Of a stretch of DNA of 64,000 nucleotides, positions 50,211 to 58,710 are shown one piece after another; position 1 is the stretch's first letter, and every line of letters begins with the position of its first letter. Made by a program: the position numbers and the translations under genes. Origin of the DNA: Diphasiastrum complanatum (Eukaryota > Streptophyta > Lycopodiopsida > Lycopodiales > Lycopodiaceae); the NCBI GenBank assembly GCA_029204225.1, contig CM055100.1, positions 15,245,623 through 15,309,622 on the forward strand, given 5' to 3'. A model generated the notes under the pieces. That model searched no databases. It worked only from the letters and a program-made list of their open reading frames with translations, and was not told where the DNA came from.

Positions 50211-51570
50211 ATGGCCTCTACTCAATCAAGGAAGCCCAATAATCAACTAGCTTCCATTGTTGCACACATCAAAGATTCCAATGAGCATTGGGTGCCCCAT
50301 ACATTTTCAACTTTTGACTGGGTTTACATGCAACCATCGGGCAAAGGAACTCACAAGGTTGCAAAGAGGAAGCGAAACAACCAAGACTACCATTGAAAAG
50401 GAAGGATCCACGAATTCAAGATCGACCAAAACAGCGAATACCTTGCAAATGTGCAACACGTATACATGCGTCAAGATATTTTATTGGATGTTGTTGTTGC
50501 TGATAGAACCATACAGTCACATTGTAGGTCTCACCTCTTTTATTCTTGTGTTAACTATTATGTTTGAATTATTATTATGTCATTGTAATGGATAATAATG
50601 TTGCATTAATGCCTGGTGCAGCTGTCTTTCCTTCAAATAGCTTCGACTGGCAAAACGTGAAGTCCTTCACTGGAAAATTCTCCGCCATACACGCCAAATA
50701 TGGAGAACTAATATATGGTGGGTTGGCATCCTCTGCCCTGATCAAAATGGGCATTTTCTTTTACGATCACATGTACGAAGTTCCAAAAAAAAACTTTGGC
50801 CAAGGCAAATTAGCACCAACTTCTAAACCTGCGATCAATTCTCACGAGTGGCCATATGTTGACCAACTGACTATTGAATTAACGAAGAGGCAACTTCTCA
50901 AAGAGATTATTGGTAATATGAAGCCAACATTCGGATCCAAACGAGTCTACACTAGCATCTCTGTGCCGATCACCGTATTTGTTGCCATATTTAAGGCGGT
51001 CCCCTTTAGGAAAACAAACACGATGTGGGCATGGAAAGCAATAGTATCATCACTGTTGGACAACATATTTGTCGCATGGGATTCAAAGGAAATGGAGCAT
51101 AAAGGAGATTTAATAAGGTGTAAGCTCTCTTGTGAAACAATGACCATAAGGTATCATATTTCACGTCAAACATGCTCCTTAAGTTTCATTTATAGGCGAT
51201 ATAAGATTGGTCATGGCCGATGGGACCCTCTGGACGCGGAGACGAATCAGCAAGAAGTGGAGATATCCATACATTTGCCCCATGATGAAATACGAGAAAT
51301 TCATATAAATAAGGAGTGCAGCCTAGAAGATCTTTGGCATATGCTTGGATTGACTTTTGTTGATGTGCCAGTAGATTTTGTCTTCACTCGTAATGGACAA
51401 AATGTGAGTTCCTAATTTCCATCAGATTTCTGAATTTTAAATAGTAATGTTGGATAAATATAGGATTATTAACTTTGTGTCTGGTTTTGCAGATACGGAG
51501 ACGAGCCGAAAAAGATCATGAATGTGTTTCATTTTTACAAACAGGGACATTAGGAGTCCAATGGGAATAA
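50211..51570 (+). CDS. Hx-2 gene 1, unrecognised about 390-aa protein, three exons
   Basis: Splice model by eye: exon 1 50,211-50,523; intron 50,524-50,621 (GTAGGT donor, GTGCAG acceptor, phase 1); exon 2 50,622-51,403; intron 51,404-51,492 (GTGAGT donor, TTGCAG acceptor, phase 0); exon 3 51,493-51,570. Frames agree across both junctions and give 390 residues with a single TGA at 50,394-50,396, where sequence on both sides reads on in frame (RNNQDYH before, KGRIHEFK after). Start MASTQSRKPN. No membrane segment, no zinc-finger Cys/His pattern. The C-terminal 70 residues (DEIREIHINKECSLEDLW through DFVFTRNGQN to FLQTGTLGVQWE) alternate short strands and a helix, possibly a small beta-grasp fold; that is a guess. 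Upstream lies the CT tract. It shares its strand with the H3-like gene 450 bp downstream. Function unknown; relative not found in Hx-1. Confidence 0.6.
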
Positions 51571-51897
51571 AGGATTTAATCTAATGGAAAATAGAAAGCA
51601 CAATTAGTTGGTTGTGTTTCGACTCTATTCTAATATATTTGGTTACATTTTGACGTTACTTTTGCGTTGTCACATTTTATATGCCTGTTACTACATTTGT
51701 GGATGTCCAAGGTTGAAACTTGTTAGGGTTTAAATCGTTTAGTGATATGCATTTTAATACTATTACTGGTTTTCTTTGAAGGTTTCCGCTAACTGGCAAT
51801 TAGGATTTTTACTCATGAGCCTAGACAAGAATATACTATATTTGGAAAAGAGGCCAAAACTTTTATAGGGACACTTACTAAAAATAGAACCCTTCAC

Positions 51898-51906
51898 TAT
51901 ATAAGG
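51898..51906 (+). promoter_or_regulatory. TATA box of the H3-like gene
   Basis: TATATAAGG, 114 bp before the proposed start codon at 52,020. It is followed by a pyrimidine-rich CTCATTTCTCCACTTC region suited to transcription start. Confidence 0.55.
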
Positions 51907-52019
51907 GTGTTTGGGTCCTCATTTCTCCACTTCATCCCTTGAGTATCAAAGTGTCAGTTTTTTTAAATTCTTTGTTTTTCATCTCTCGTGTTCTCTGATA
52001 CGTTTTCAAAGGCTAACCA

Positions 52020-52503
52020 ATGTCGGAGGAAATGGCACGGACACTCACCACCACCTCCACCACCACCTCCACCACCTCCACCGCCTCCAAGTTCTGCCGC
52101 AGCTGGCCCAAGTAGGACCGTAGAGCGTGGCAGGGGTAGGCTGGCCCCTCGTGCAGTACCATGGGCTGGAAAGGAGCTCCGCAGGATGTAGCCACCACCT
52201 CCTCGACCGCGTAGAAAGCGCAGGATCGCAAAGTGGCTCCAGGATATACGGAGCTATCAGAAGTCCATAAAATTTTTGATCCCTAGGGCCCTATCTGTGA
52301 GGCTTGTAAAAGAAATAGTCGATGAATTTTCCTTGGGGAACAGAGTTACGGCAGATGCGGTGTCTGCAATACAAGAGTATGCGAAAATGTACCTAACGCA
52401 GCTCTATGAGGACTCATTTTTGTGTGCAGTGCGCAGGAAGAGAGTCACAATACTCCCGAAGGATCTCCACCTAGCTAGAAGGCTAAGGAGAGAGCGCAAT
52501 TAA
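52020..52503 (+). CDS. Histone H3-like protein encoded by transposon Hx-2
   Basis: The last 280 bp encode a complete H3 histone fold: DIRSYQKS (H3 alphaN), then RLVKEIVDEF (alpha1), an eight-residue loop 1 of canonical H3 length, AVSAIQEYAKMYLTQLYED (alpha2), LCAVRRKRVTILPKDLHLAR (loop 2, alpha3) and a stop after RRLRRERN. By hand alignment with canonical H3 about 44 of 88 positions agree without gaps. Two gene models exist. Preferred: exon 1 52,020-52,111, intron 52,112-52,223 (GTAGGA donor, GCGCAG acceptor), exon 2 52,224-52,503; 123 residues, no internal stop, beginning MSEEMARTLTTT, so residues 5-8 repeat the MART start of H3 but the tail is Thr/Ser-rich and lacks lysines at the K4 and K9 places. 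Alternative: the frame of the fold continues upstream through a TAG (52,189) into a Pro-rich segment with no ATG. Role in chromatin inferred from fold only. Not a host gene: it lies inside the terminal repeats. Confidence 0.82.
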
Positions 52504-52766
52504 AAATATCATGTACATGATTTTATTTATAATATACTGAAGATTTGGTGTCAAGTATCTTGCAGAATTTCAGGTTATGTGAATGCAAATTGTTGTGATT
52601 GAGTTTGATATCTGATTTCAGTACTGTTTATGTGAATGCAGTCATTTGAAAATTTTAGTACCATCTATGTGAATGCAGTGATTTTCAGTACTATGGGAAT
52701 GGTAGTTTCTTTAACCATGTTGTAGCTAAGATAGGTTTCCATGTCGTGGCATGGAAATCATGCCAA

Positions 52767-52815
52767 GGCGCGACCAGGGCCCGTTTGACCTGGTCAAACG
52801 GGCCCTGGTCGCGCC
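52767..52815. repeat. 49-bp perfect palindrome
   Basis: Two 24-bp arms (GGCGCGACCAGGGCCCGTTT plus GACC, and the exact complement) around a single T at 52,791. An outer inverted pair CGTGGCAT (52,745) / ATGCCACG (52,830) extends the structure. Very GC-rich in AT-rich surroundings. It sits between the 3' ends of the H3-like gene (stop 52,503) and the convergent gene X (stop 52,962). It could act as bidirectional transcription end, hairpin RNA source or replication-related site. Confidence 0.9.
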
Positions 52816-52961
52816 CTAACGTGAAAATCATGCCACGTAAAAAAAGGAGAAATCTTTATCAGAAAAAAAAAATTAAATTCTAAATTCAATGAATAAGCAC
52901 ATCATATAATGACAACAGAGAATTAGGAGAGTCCACAAGAAAAAAATGACAAAATCTTTAT

Positions 52962-54433
52962 TCACATTTGATCCATTTTCTTTAGAGAGGACTTCAGCTT
53001 CTCTGATCGCTTCTCTGATGACAGTACTGGTTTTAACATTTCTAATGCTAATTTAGGAGCATCTCCCTCATCCTCATAAGGGCCAATTAAACTCGAGAGA
53101 ATGAGCCGGGTCTCGAATCCAGGGCAGAAATCATTCAAAACGGCTTTTCGGAGGACACAGTAAACCTTTGGCGCTGACGGTGACAAGTCCATCTCACCAA
53201 TGTACTTGGAGAGTGCTTTGCATTTAAGAAGCTCTGTCTGTCCATCTGGGCTGTACTTGTTGCTGATGCAGAAAATAAAGTTGTTGGGCAAGTTCCCAAT
53301 GTAGTGGGCCATAGACCTGTCCAGAGTTCCTGCTTCAACTTTCTCCCGAGAGCCACCCCTTCGCATTGCAAATGCATCAAGCTCCACTACATCCTGCATT
53401 TGGTTCAAATTATTGCAAAATGAGTATAATGAAGACAAACAAACATAACAAACACACGCAAGTTGAATTGTTGGGTCAGACTTGCCTCGGTGCCTTCATC
53501 AATGTCTTCGGTTTGCGCAAGGTCAATTCCTTTGCCTTTGTACTTCACGTCAGCAGTTTTCCCTTCGAGTACCTCGAATGGCCTCGTTTGAACTGGTGGT
53601 GGTTGAAGCGTTTTCAATTGGCAAAGCACCCTTGCCAGTGCTTGCTCGATGGTGTCCGTGTCATGCCCGATCAGCTTCTCATACGTGTCGTCGGGCTGGG
53701 TGTGGTCGAAAGTAGAACTGCCATTCTGCAAATTTACCAATGCTGCCAGCATCTCATCTTCTCGCAAGCCGAGAATATGTTGCAAGTCATGCATGAACAC
53801 ATACTCATGCCCATCAATGATGATTGGAGCAAGGCCATGGATTCGAAGCACAACATCATCGGACTCATCTATACCTTCTGGCTCCGCTGATGTGGATGCA
53901 CTTGTTGCCTCTTGCGCAGCCAAGACTGCTTCGTGCTCCGCAGATAAATCTTCCTCTTCACCCGGGTCGTTCATCTCGTTCACCTGCTCACTAGGATTGT
54001 GTTTGTTGCTGGCCACAGTCGTTGGAAACTCATTAAGCAAAAAAATAACAGTAATCTCACCGGATAGAAACTTCTTTTCTACACTTTCAAGATCAAAAGT
54101 TTTCAGCTGATCCTTGGTTAGCTCCAAGTAATGATCGTTACCCAAGTGACTAATAAATCTGTTGAGACGAGCGATAAAGGGTCTATCTCCTTTCCATATA
54201 TAACTAAGCAAGTTATATGGAATCCACATGATAGTTGAGCCAGGAATTTGTATGGCATAAGGCTTCAAAGTTTCATCTATATACTCACTCACGTACGTGA
54301 ATGCATCCGTATTAGCCCGTAGAGTGGCAAGCGTGTCTATTCTACCAGTAAACATAGAATAAATACGATCTAACTGATCTAAAAACTCTGTGGGGGCTAG
54401 CAGATTGGCCAACTCTATTTTAGGGGACGACAT
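52962..54433 (-). CDS. Hx-2 gene X, intact unrecognised 459-aa protein, two exons
   Basis: Exon 1 54,433-53,486 starts MSSPKIELANLLAPTEF. A 92-bp intron (53,394-53,485) has a GC-AG boundary (GCAAGT donor, ATGCAG acceptor), phase 0. Exon 2 runs 53,393-52,962. The product is 459 residues with no internal stop, the only undamaged gene of the element. Features: helical N-terminal third with SYIWKGDRPFIARLN; an acidic Glu/Asp/Ala linker (DPGEEEDLSAEHEAV); RIHGLAPIIIDGHEYVFMHD followed by LQHILGLREDEMLAALV; and a C-terminal domain with RRGGSREK, MAHYIGNLPNN, KYSPDGQTELLKCKALSKYI and a Lys-rich end. A TATA box (minus strand of 54,558-54,565, TATATAAG) lies 125 bp upstream of the ATG. A related gene with an intron at the same place is in Hx-1 (2,391-3,769). 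Function unknown; conservation suggests a role in transposition. Confidence 0.75.
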
Positions 54434-54557
54434 TGTTATGCAACTAAGAACACTAATTGACCAGCAAACTAGTAGTCTAATTGAACAAGACAAGCTAAAT
54501 TACGAGGCAACAAATTTCAACAAAGCAAGAAGTGACAACAAAAAGAAAACCCCCACT

Positions 54558-54565
54558 CTTATATA
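54558..54565 (-). promoter_or_regulatory. TATA box of gene X
   Basis: Minus strand TATATAAG, about 125 bp before the ATG at 54,433, with an ACGT core 6 bp upstream of it. Confidence 0.5.
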
Positions 54566-54698
54566 GAGGGACGTGTATCCAAAAATAGAAATTATTATAA
54601 AACCAAATAAAATAATTTCTATTTATAACAACAATCCAATTCGGCAGTAATATTTATTACAAAGGAATATTTGAATTACAATTCAACATAAATTGTTT

Positions 54699-57373
54699 CT
54701 ATTCCATCTCATCAGTTTCCGTAGTTTCTCTAGCGCTGTTTTCCAAAACATTGCATGTTGGTGTCCTCAGCATCCATCTCTTTCCAACTCGGACTCTAGA
54801 CATCCTCCATTCTTGATGCCTTGTTCTAGCAATAGAGGACTGCCATGTTGTCTTTCTGACTGAATTTGAATTGGAGATCATTGAACACAACTCTTCAGTT
54901 CTTGTGTTTTGAAAGTGTCCTCGGCACAAAACTCCTCTGTTAAACCATTGGAATATCTCAACCAATGCATTGCTAAGACCCTTTCCTCTGCCATGCCGTG
55001 AATTTTTGAAATACGCAGCTTTGCTTTGTAATGACTCTTTTCCATGCCTTGCATATTCCAAATAGCTAATGATCCATAGGTTTTCATAAACCAAGGTCCA
55101 TGAGCATAGAAGATGTGTTGTTCATAGAAAATTTGTATTAGTTTAAATTTTTACAAATACATAAATATGAAAGTAAAAAATATGAGACACACATACCATA
55201 TAGTGAGTTATGTGTGTTTCTCCCCATGCATCGATCATCAATTCAGTAAATGTTTTGACGTCTCTTGCATATCTATCCAAATCTTCATCTCTCACAATCT
55301 TTTTGTTGATAGTTTGTGACAAGGCATCAAATGCTTGCCAAACCTTAGCACGTGTACTTGCCATGCGAGGATCTGAGCCAATATTTGTTGTGCATTGACA
55401 TATTTTCCTCCAGTACTCTCATTCAACACTGCTTTCACGTGCAGTATGATTTGACAATAGGTGTCTCGCTTTCGCATCATTGAAACTTTTGCTGGAACAT
55501 CTTGCGTTTTTCCACTCATCTCAACGTCTTTGGTAAGACTCACGTGGCCCATGTGCAATCCCATATCGGATAAAATTATCTCTAGATTTCTAATGCTAAC
55601 ATCTGCTCTTGATTTGGGCTGCATGTTCCATGCGTAACAACAATGCAAAAATAATAATTTGTCCAGTATTCGTAATTCACCATGCATTGTGCAAAAATGG
55701 ACACTTTCGAGAGGAATGTTCAACACAGGACTCCAAGCTTTGTCTAGATTGTGCCTATTTGGTGCAAGACGTTGGTTGCAATTCAAAATACTTTTGTTCC
55801 GCCCAGATAAATATACAAAAATTCTTTGCATTTGCACCGAGACCACAACCGTACATGCATTTCAAAGTCTTCAAATCAACAGCTAGGTGTCATTCTACAG
55901 CAAAGCTTTCTCCTTCAACATTGAGCAATTTGCCTTCATTTTGTGCATGTATTATCTTAGATATACTACATTTTTCAAATAGCCACTCCAGTACGTCGTG
56001 AGACTCCTTAGGAACTTCAAATGCAGCTATCCACCATATGTGATTTTCGGATTGCACGCTAAATTCTTTACAATAACTTCCGCCAAACTGTTGCAATTCA
56101 CGATTCATCAAGGTGATTGTGACACGTCCAACTTAATAACAAATATAACTTTACCTCCGCAATCTGTAAAACAGAAATTTCATTACTAAAACATATCAGT
56201 TGAAGAAAAGTATACAATTGAAAATCGAAATCTACAATAAATGTTCTTACCATTTGTTCTAACTTCGTAATGTCGGATCATCATCGCTTGGACCTTTTCC
56301 AGATCTAAGAATATATTATTGCCTTGATGATAACGAAAACATGTCGGAGGTCCTTTCTTCTTATTGGTTACTGTAAAAGAATCTTTGAAACTCTCCTAAT
56401 TCAAAGAGCAATATCGAATTGCATTCCCGTTTGGCGGATTCAACAAGTTTATAAGTAGGTATTATTTGATGGCGTTTTAACCCATTTTTGTCAGAGCGTT
56501 TCATATACTTCTTCAAAGCTCTATACCCCTTGCGACTCACACCTCCTTGGTCACATGCGTACACCATCTCTTTAACATTTGGATTTGGCTTGAACTTGTC
56601 GACTAGCTTTTTTGCAATTCTCAAGCGAATTGAATCACTTGTGTCATCTTCCACAATCTTAATCAAATCTTTACCCTTCAAAAAATGTTTCATATATTTT
56701 TCAGCAATAAAATCTTTTCCAACCGTCTTTTTCAAGAACTCTTTTGTGTCTCTCATACGTCTTTTACTGGCACCACCACCTGGTGCCAAAGCTTCTAGTT
56801 TGTGTCTCTTAGTGTTTTCATTTTCTGCTTAATGATCCATCGAGACTCTACGCTTTCGTTGTAAGCCATATATTGTCCTCTGAATATACTGATTGAAGAT
56901 TGCAATTCTTCAATTTTTGCGACAGACCTGGCAAGCTCTATTTTCAAACCATTTATCTCCTGCTCCAATTTCATATTTATTCCATGCAATGACTTTAAAT
57001 TGTCATTCATACTCAATATATGAATGTTTGCCGTATTTGCCAATGTCTCAGCTTGAATTCTTCGAGAATCCATTGCTTGACAATAGCCAAGCAGTCCATT
57101 CCGACCATCCCCAACGAACCTTAACAAACTATGTACATCAGAAAATTTAGGAGGAGCATCTACCAGTGGATTATGAGGGTATAAATCACCTCTTACCCAT
57201 AGGTCAATATGTTTTTTTCCTTCTAATCTCCAACAATGCATGTCATACGGATTTAAGTTAACACCCCATGCAGCTTTGGTGGTTGCATAATCCTTCTCTA
57301 ACTTCACATGTAAGTGATACTTGGTTGTCATCTTGAAGATGTCGAATTTCCCAAAAGAATCTATGTAGAACAT
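54699..57373 (-). pseudogene. Hx-2 transposase-like gene (RNase-H-fold type), several exons, broken
   Basis: From a Met at 57,373 (or 57,331): KYHLHVKLEKDY, a coiled coil (about residues 105-170), a one-base frame change near 56,820, a basic domain (GGGASKRRMRDTKEFL, GVSRKGYRALKKYMKRS), another frame change near 56,395, RYHQGNNIFLDLEKVQAMMI, an intron (GTAAGA donor near 56,250, TTTACAG acceptor near 56,165), KVIFVIKLDVS, FGGSYCKEFSV, a TGA where Trp is expected before HLAVDLKTLKCMYGCGLGAN, then IPLESVHFCTMHGELRIL (55,665-55,720), HITHYM, an intron 55,118-55,196, and AHGPWFMKTYGSLAIW, ending in an FQWFNRG-like tail. The order D-LK ... G-x-x-A-N ... LH-x-x-x-RI-x-D/E-KL ... HY-x-H ... Q-G-M/L-E-K is that of uncharacterised DDE-type transposase proteins of animals and plants. 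The last intron has lost its acceptor (AA in place of AG). Not functional. Superfamily not assigned. Confidence 0.65.
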
Positions 57374-57488
57374 TACAATATACCTTAATCAAATGATGTC
57401 AAAGTTCAATGTGAACTAACCATGATATAAGCTTTATTAGGCATATACTAGTTTCCATCCCTAGGGTCCTATTGTAGTTAGGACAATG

Positions 57489-57574
57489 CTTCTTGGTTTC
57501 CAAGGGGAGGCTCGAACCTGAGACCAAAGAAACTTTGGATATCAAGCTAACCAACTGAGCCAACCCCGTTGGAC
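57489..57574 (-). mobile_element. 86-bp tRNA-derived retroposon with 14-bp target duplication
   Basis: The minus strand contains a perfect polymerase III A box (TGGCTCAGTTGG, 57,551-57,562) and B box (GGTTCGAGCC, about 57,509-57,518) about 33 bp apart, inside a tRNA-like block starting GGGGTTGGCTCAG and ending GCCTCCCC. The insertion is bounded by identical 14-bp direct repeats TAGTTAGGACAATG (57,475-57,488 and 57,575-57,588), typical of LINE-mediated insertion. There is no A-tail and almost no non-tRNA body, so it is either a minimal SINE or a retroposed tRNA-like RNA. It landed inside Hx-2, so it is younger than that insertion or moved with it. Confidence 0.8.
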
Positions 57575-57808
57575 TAGTTAGGACAATGAAAGGTCGTCCT
57601 ATACTAACCCTACTCTAGTTGTAATTTGTAACTTACCTATTAGTTGCCTATTATAGTCTATGCAAATAACCTACAATAGTCTATGAAAATGAGACCTACA
57701 TTTAGGCCTTAACTCTTGCTCACCTTGTATGGTAACCCAAGGTAAAGGTGCCACGTAGGATTGATTAGCACTAAATTAATTATGATTAGAAAACTTGGTT
57801 TAGGCAAG

Positions 57809-57845
57809 GAAGAGGCCCTTTTTGAGTCCAAAAAGGGCCCTAATG
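57809..57845 (-). repeat. Right terminal inverted repeat of Hx-2
   Basis: Exact complement of 49,697-49,733. Just inside it, about 18 bp (TTGCCTAAACCAAGTTTT in minus sense) are extra compared with the left end before the similarity to TAATTATAATT resumes. Confidence 0.92.
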
Positions 57846-58710
57846 CAATAGGAGAGATCAACCATGTTCAGATAAACTAGACCATTGAATAGAAAACTAC
57901 AAAACTAGTGCATTTTTCATGCCCATGCCCATGCCCGAACTGCATTATTTCCGGGACAGACTGTTTCGGAGAAAATGATGTCAGAACTGAACAACAGTAA
58001 ATCTATCTGGTCAGTATCAAGTTTACAAACCTATGACCACCGCCCCCCCCCCCCCCCGTCTAGAATTCGAACGATATCCACCAAATCTGATTCGTTCTAC
58101 GTCCAGACCGACCAACTATCCTTGAATCCCTTTCCTCGGTAAGTCCTAAGTTACCTATTCAATCGTTCGGCGTTCAGTCTATTCATGTAGGTTTTCCTTG
58201 ATGTTGCCCACTGGCTAGAACAAACAGTGGGAAAAATCATTTTTGTTCAAAAAAATTGGACTATTGATGGAAAACTACAAAACTAGTCCATTTTCCATGC
58301 CCTAACTGCATTATTTGTAGCACAAAATCTATTTCGGGGCAAATGATGTTAGAACTGAACAAGATTGGATCCGTTCAGTCCATATCAGGTTCACGAACCT
58401 GTGACCACCCCACGTCTAGAATTGTGGATGATATCCACTAAATCTAACTCGTTCCGGCCAATTATCTCTGAAGCTCTTTCTTGGGCTAAATTCGAACAGA
58501 GACCATTCGGCGTCTAGTTTGTTTCTGCAGGTTTTCCTCGTTTCTGCAGGTTTTCCTCGATGTTGCCTACTGGACGGAATAGATAGAGGAAAAAATCGAC
58601 CCCGTTCAGAAATTGGACTGTTTCTCGGAAAACTGCAAAAGTAGTCCATTTCTCATGCCCTAACTAAGTCATTTCAGGTATGAACTCTGTTTCAGGGAAA
58701 ACGACATAAA
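57846..58710. repeat. Tandem array of about 360-375-bp units (Hx-2 insertion site)
   Basis: Units contain GAAAACTACAAAACTAGT, CATGCCC, GTTCAGTCCATATCAGGTTC, GACCACC, GTCTAGAATT, GATATCCAC and GCAGGTTTTCCTCGATGTTG. The GAAAACTAC/TGC block recurs near 57,893, 58,268 and 58,627. The left flank of Hx-2 (about 49,600-49,696) is the matching piece of the interrupted unit, and weaker matches (GATCCGTTCAATCAGTCC) lie near 49,030. Unit 2 has an extra 19-bp duplication of TTTCTGCAGGTTTTCCTCG. A C-homopolymer of 16 lies at 58,042-58,057. No coding content. Confidence 0.75.

Larger units (their letters stand above)
49697..57845. mobile_element. Hx-2: 8.15-kb DNA transposon carrying an H3-like histone gene
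   Basis: Bounded by perfect 37-bp terminal inverted repeats (49,697-49,733 and 57,809-57,845) that begin CATTAGGGCCCTTTTTGG. Looser similarity (TAATTATAATTAGTG, ACGTG) continues inward about 40 bp. The flanks carry a degenerate duplication around AATAG: AAATAGA left of the element, CAATAGG right of it. The insertion site is in a repeat whose uninterrupted copies nearby (for example ACTGGACGGAATAGATAGAG at 58,567) show what the empty site looked like. Genes left to right: gene 1 (+), H3-like (+), palindrome, gene X (-), transposase-like gene (-), tRNA-derived retroposon. The AGGGCCC ends are reminiscent of several TIR superfamilies, but I cannot assign one. The transposase is broken, so the copy is not autonomous now. 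Confidence 0.85.

Noticed and set aside
51988-52191. Pro-rich frame upstream of the histone fold as the H3 tail
   Set aside because: It begins only with GTG, has no ATG, and ends in a TAG before the fold. An intron model from the ATG at 52,020 explains the gene without a stop. Kept as the alternative in the H3 entry.
53366-54110. Plus-strand open frames over gene X
   Set aside because: Antisense shadows of the conserved minus-strand gene X exons.
57504-57567. Functional tRNA gene
   Set aside because: Polymerase III boxes are good, but the acceptor stem pairs poorly and the block lies between 14-bp target duplications, so it is a retroposed copy.
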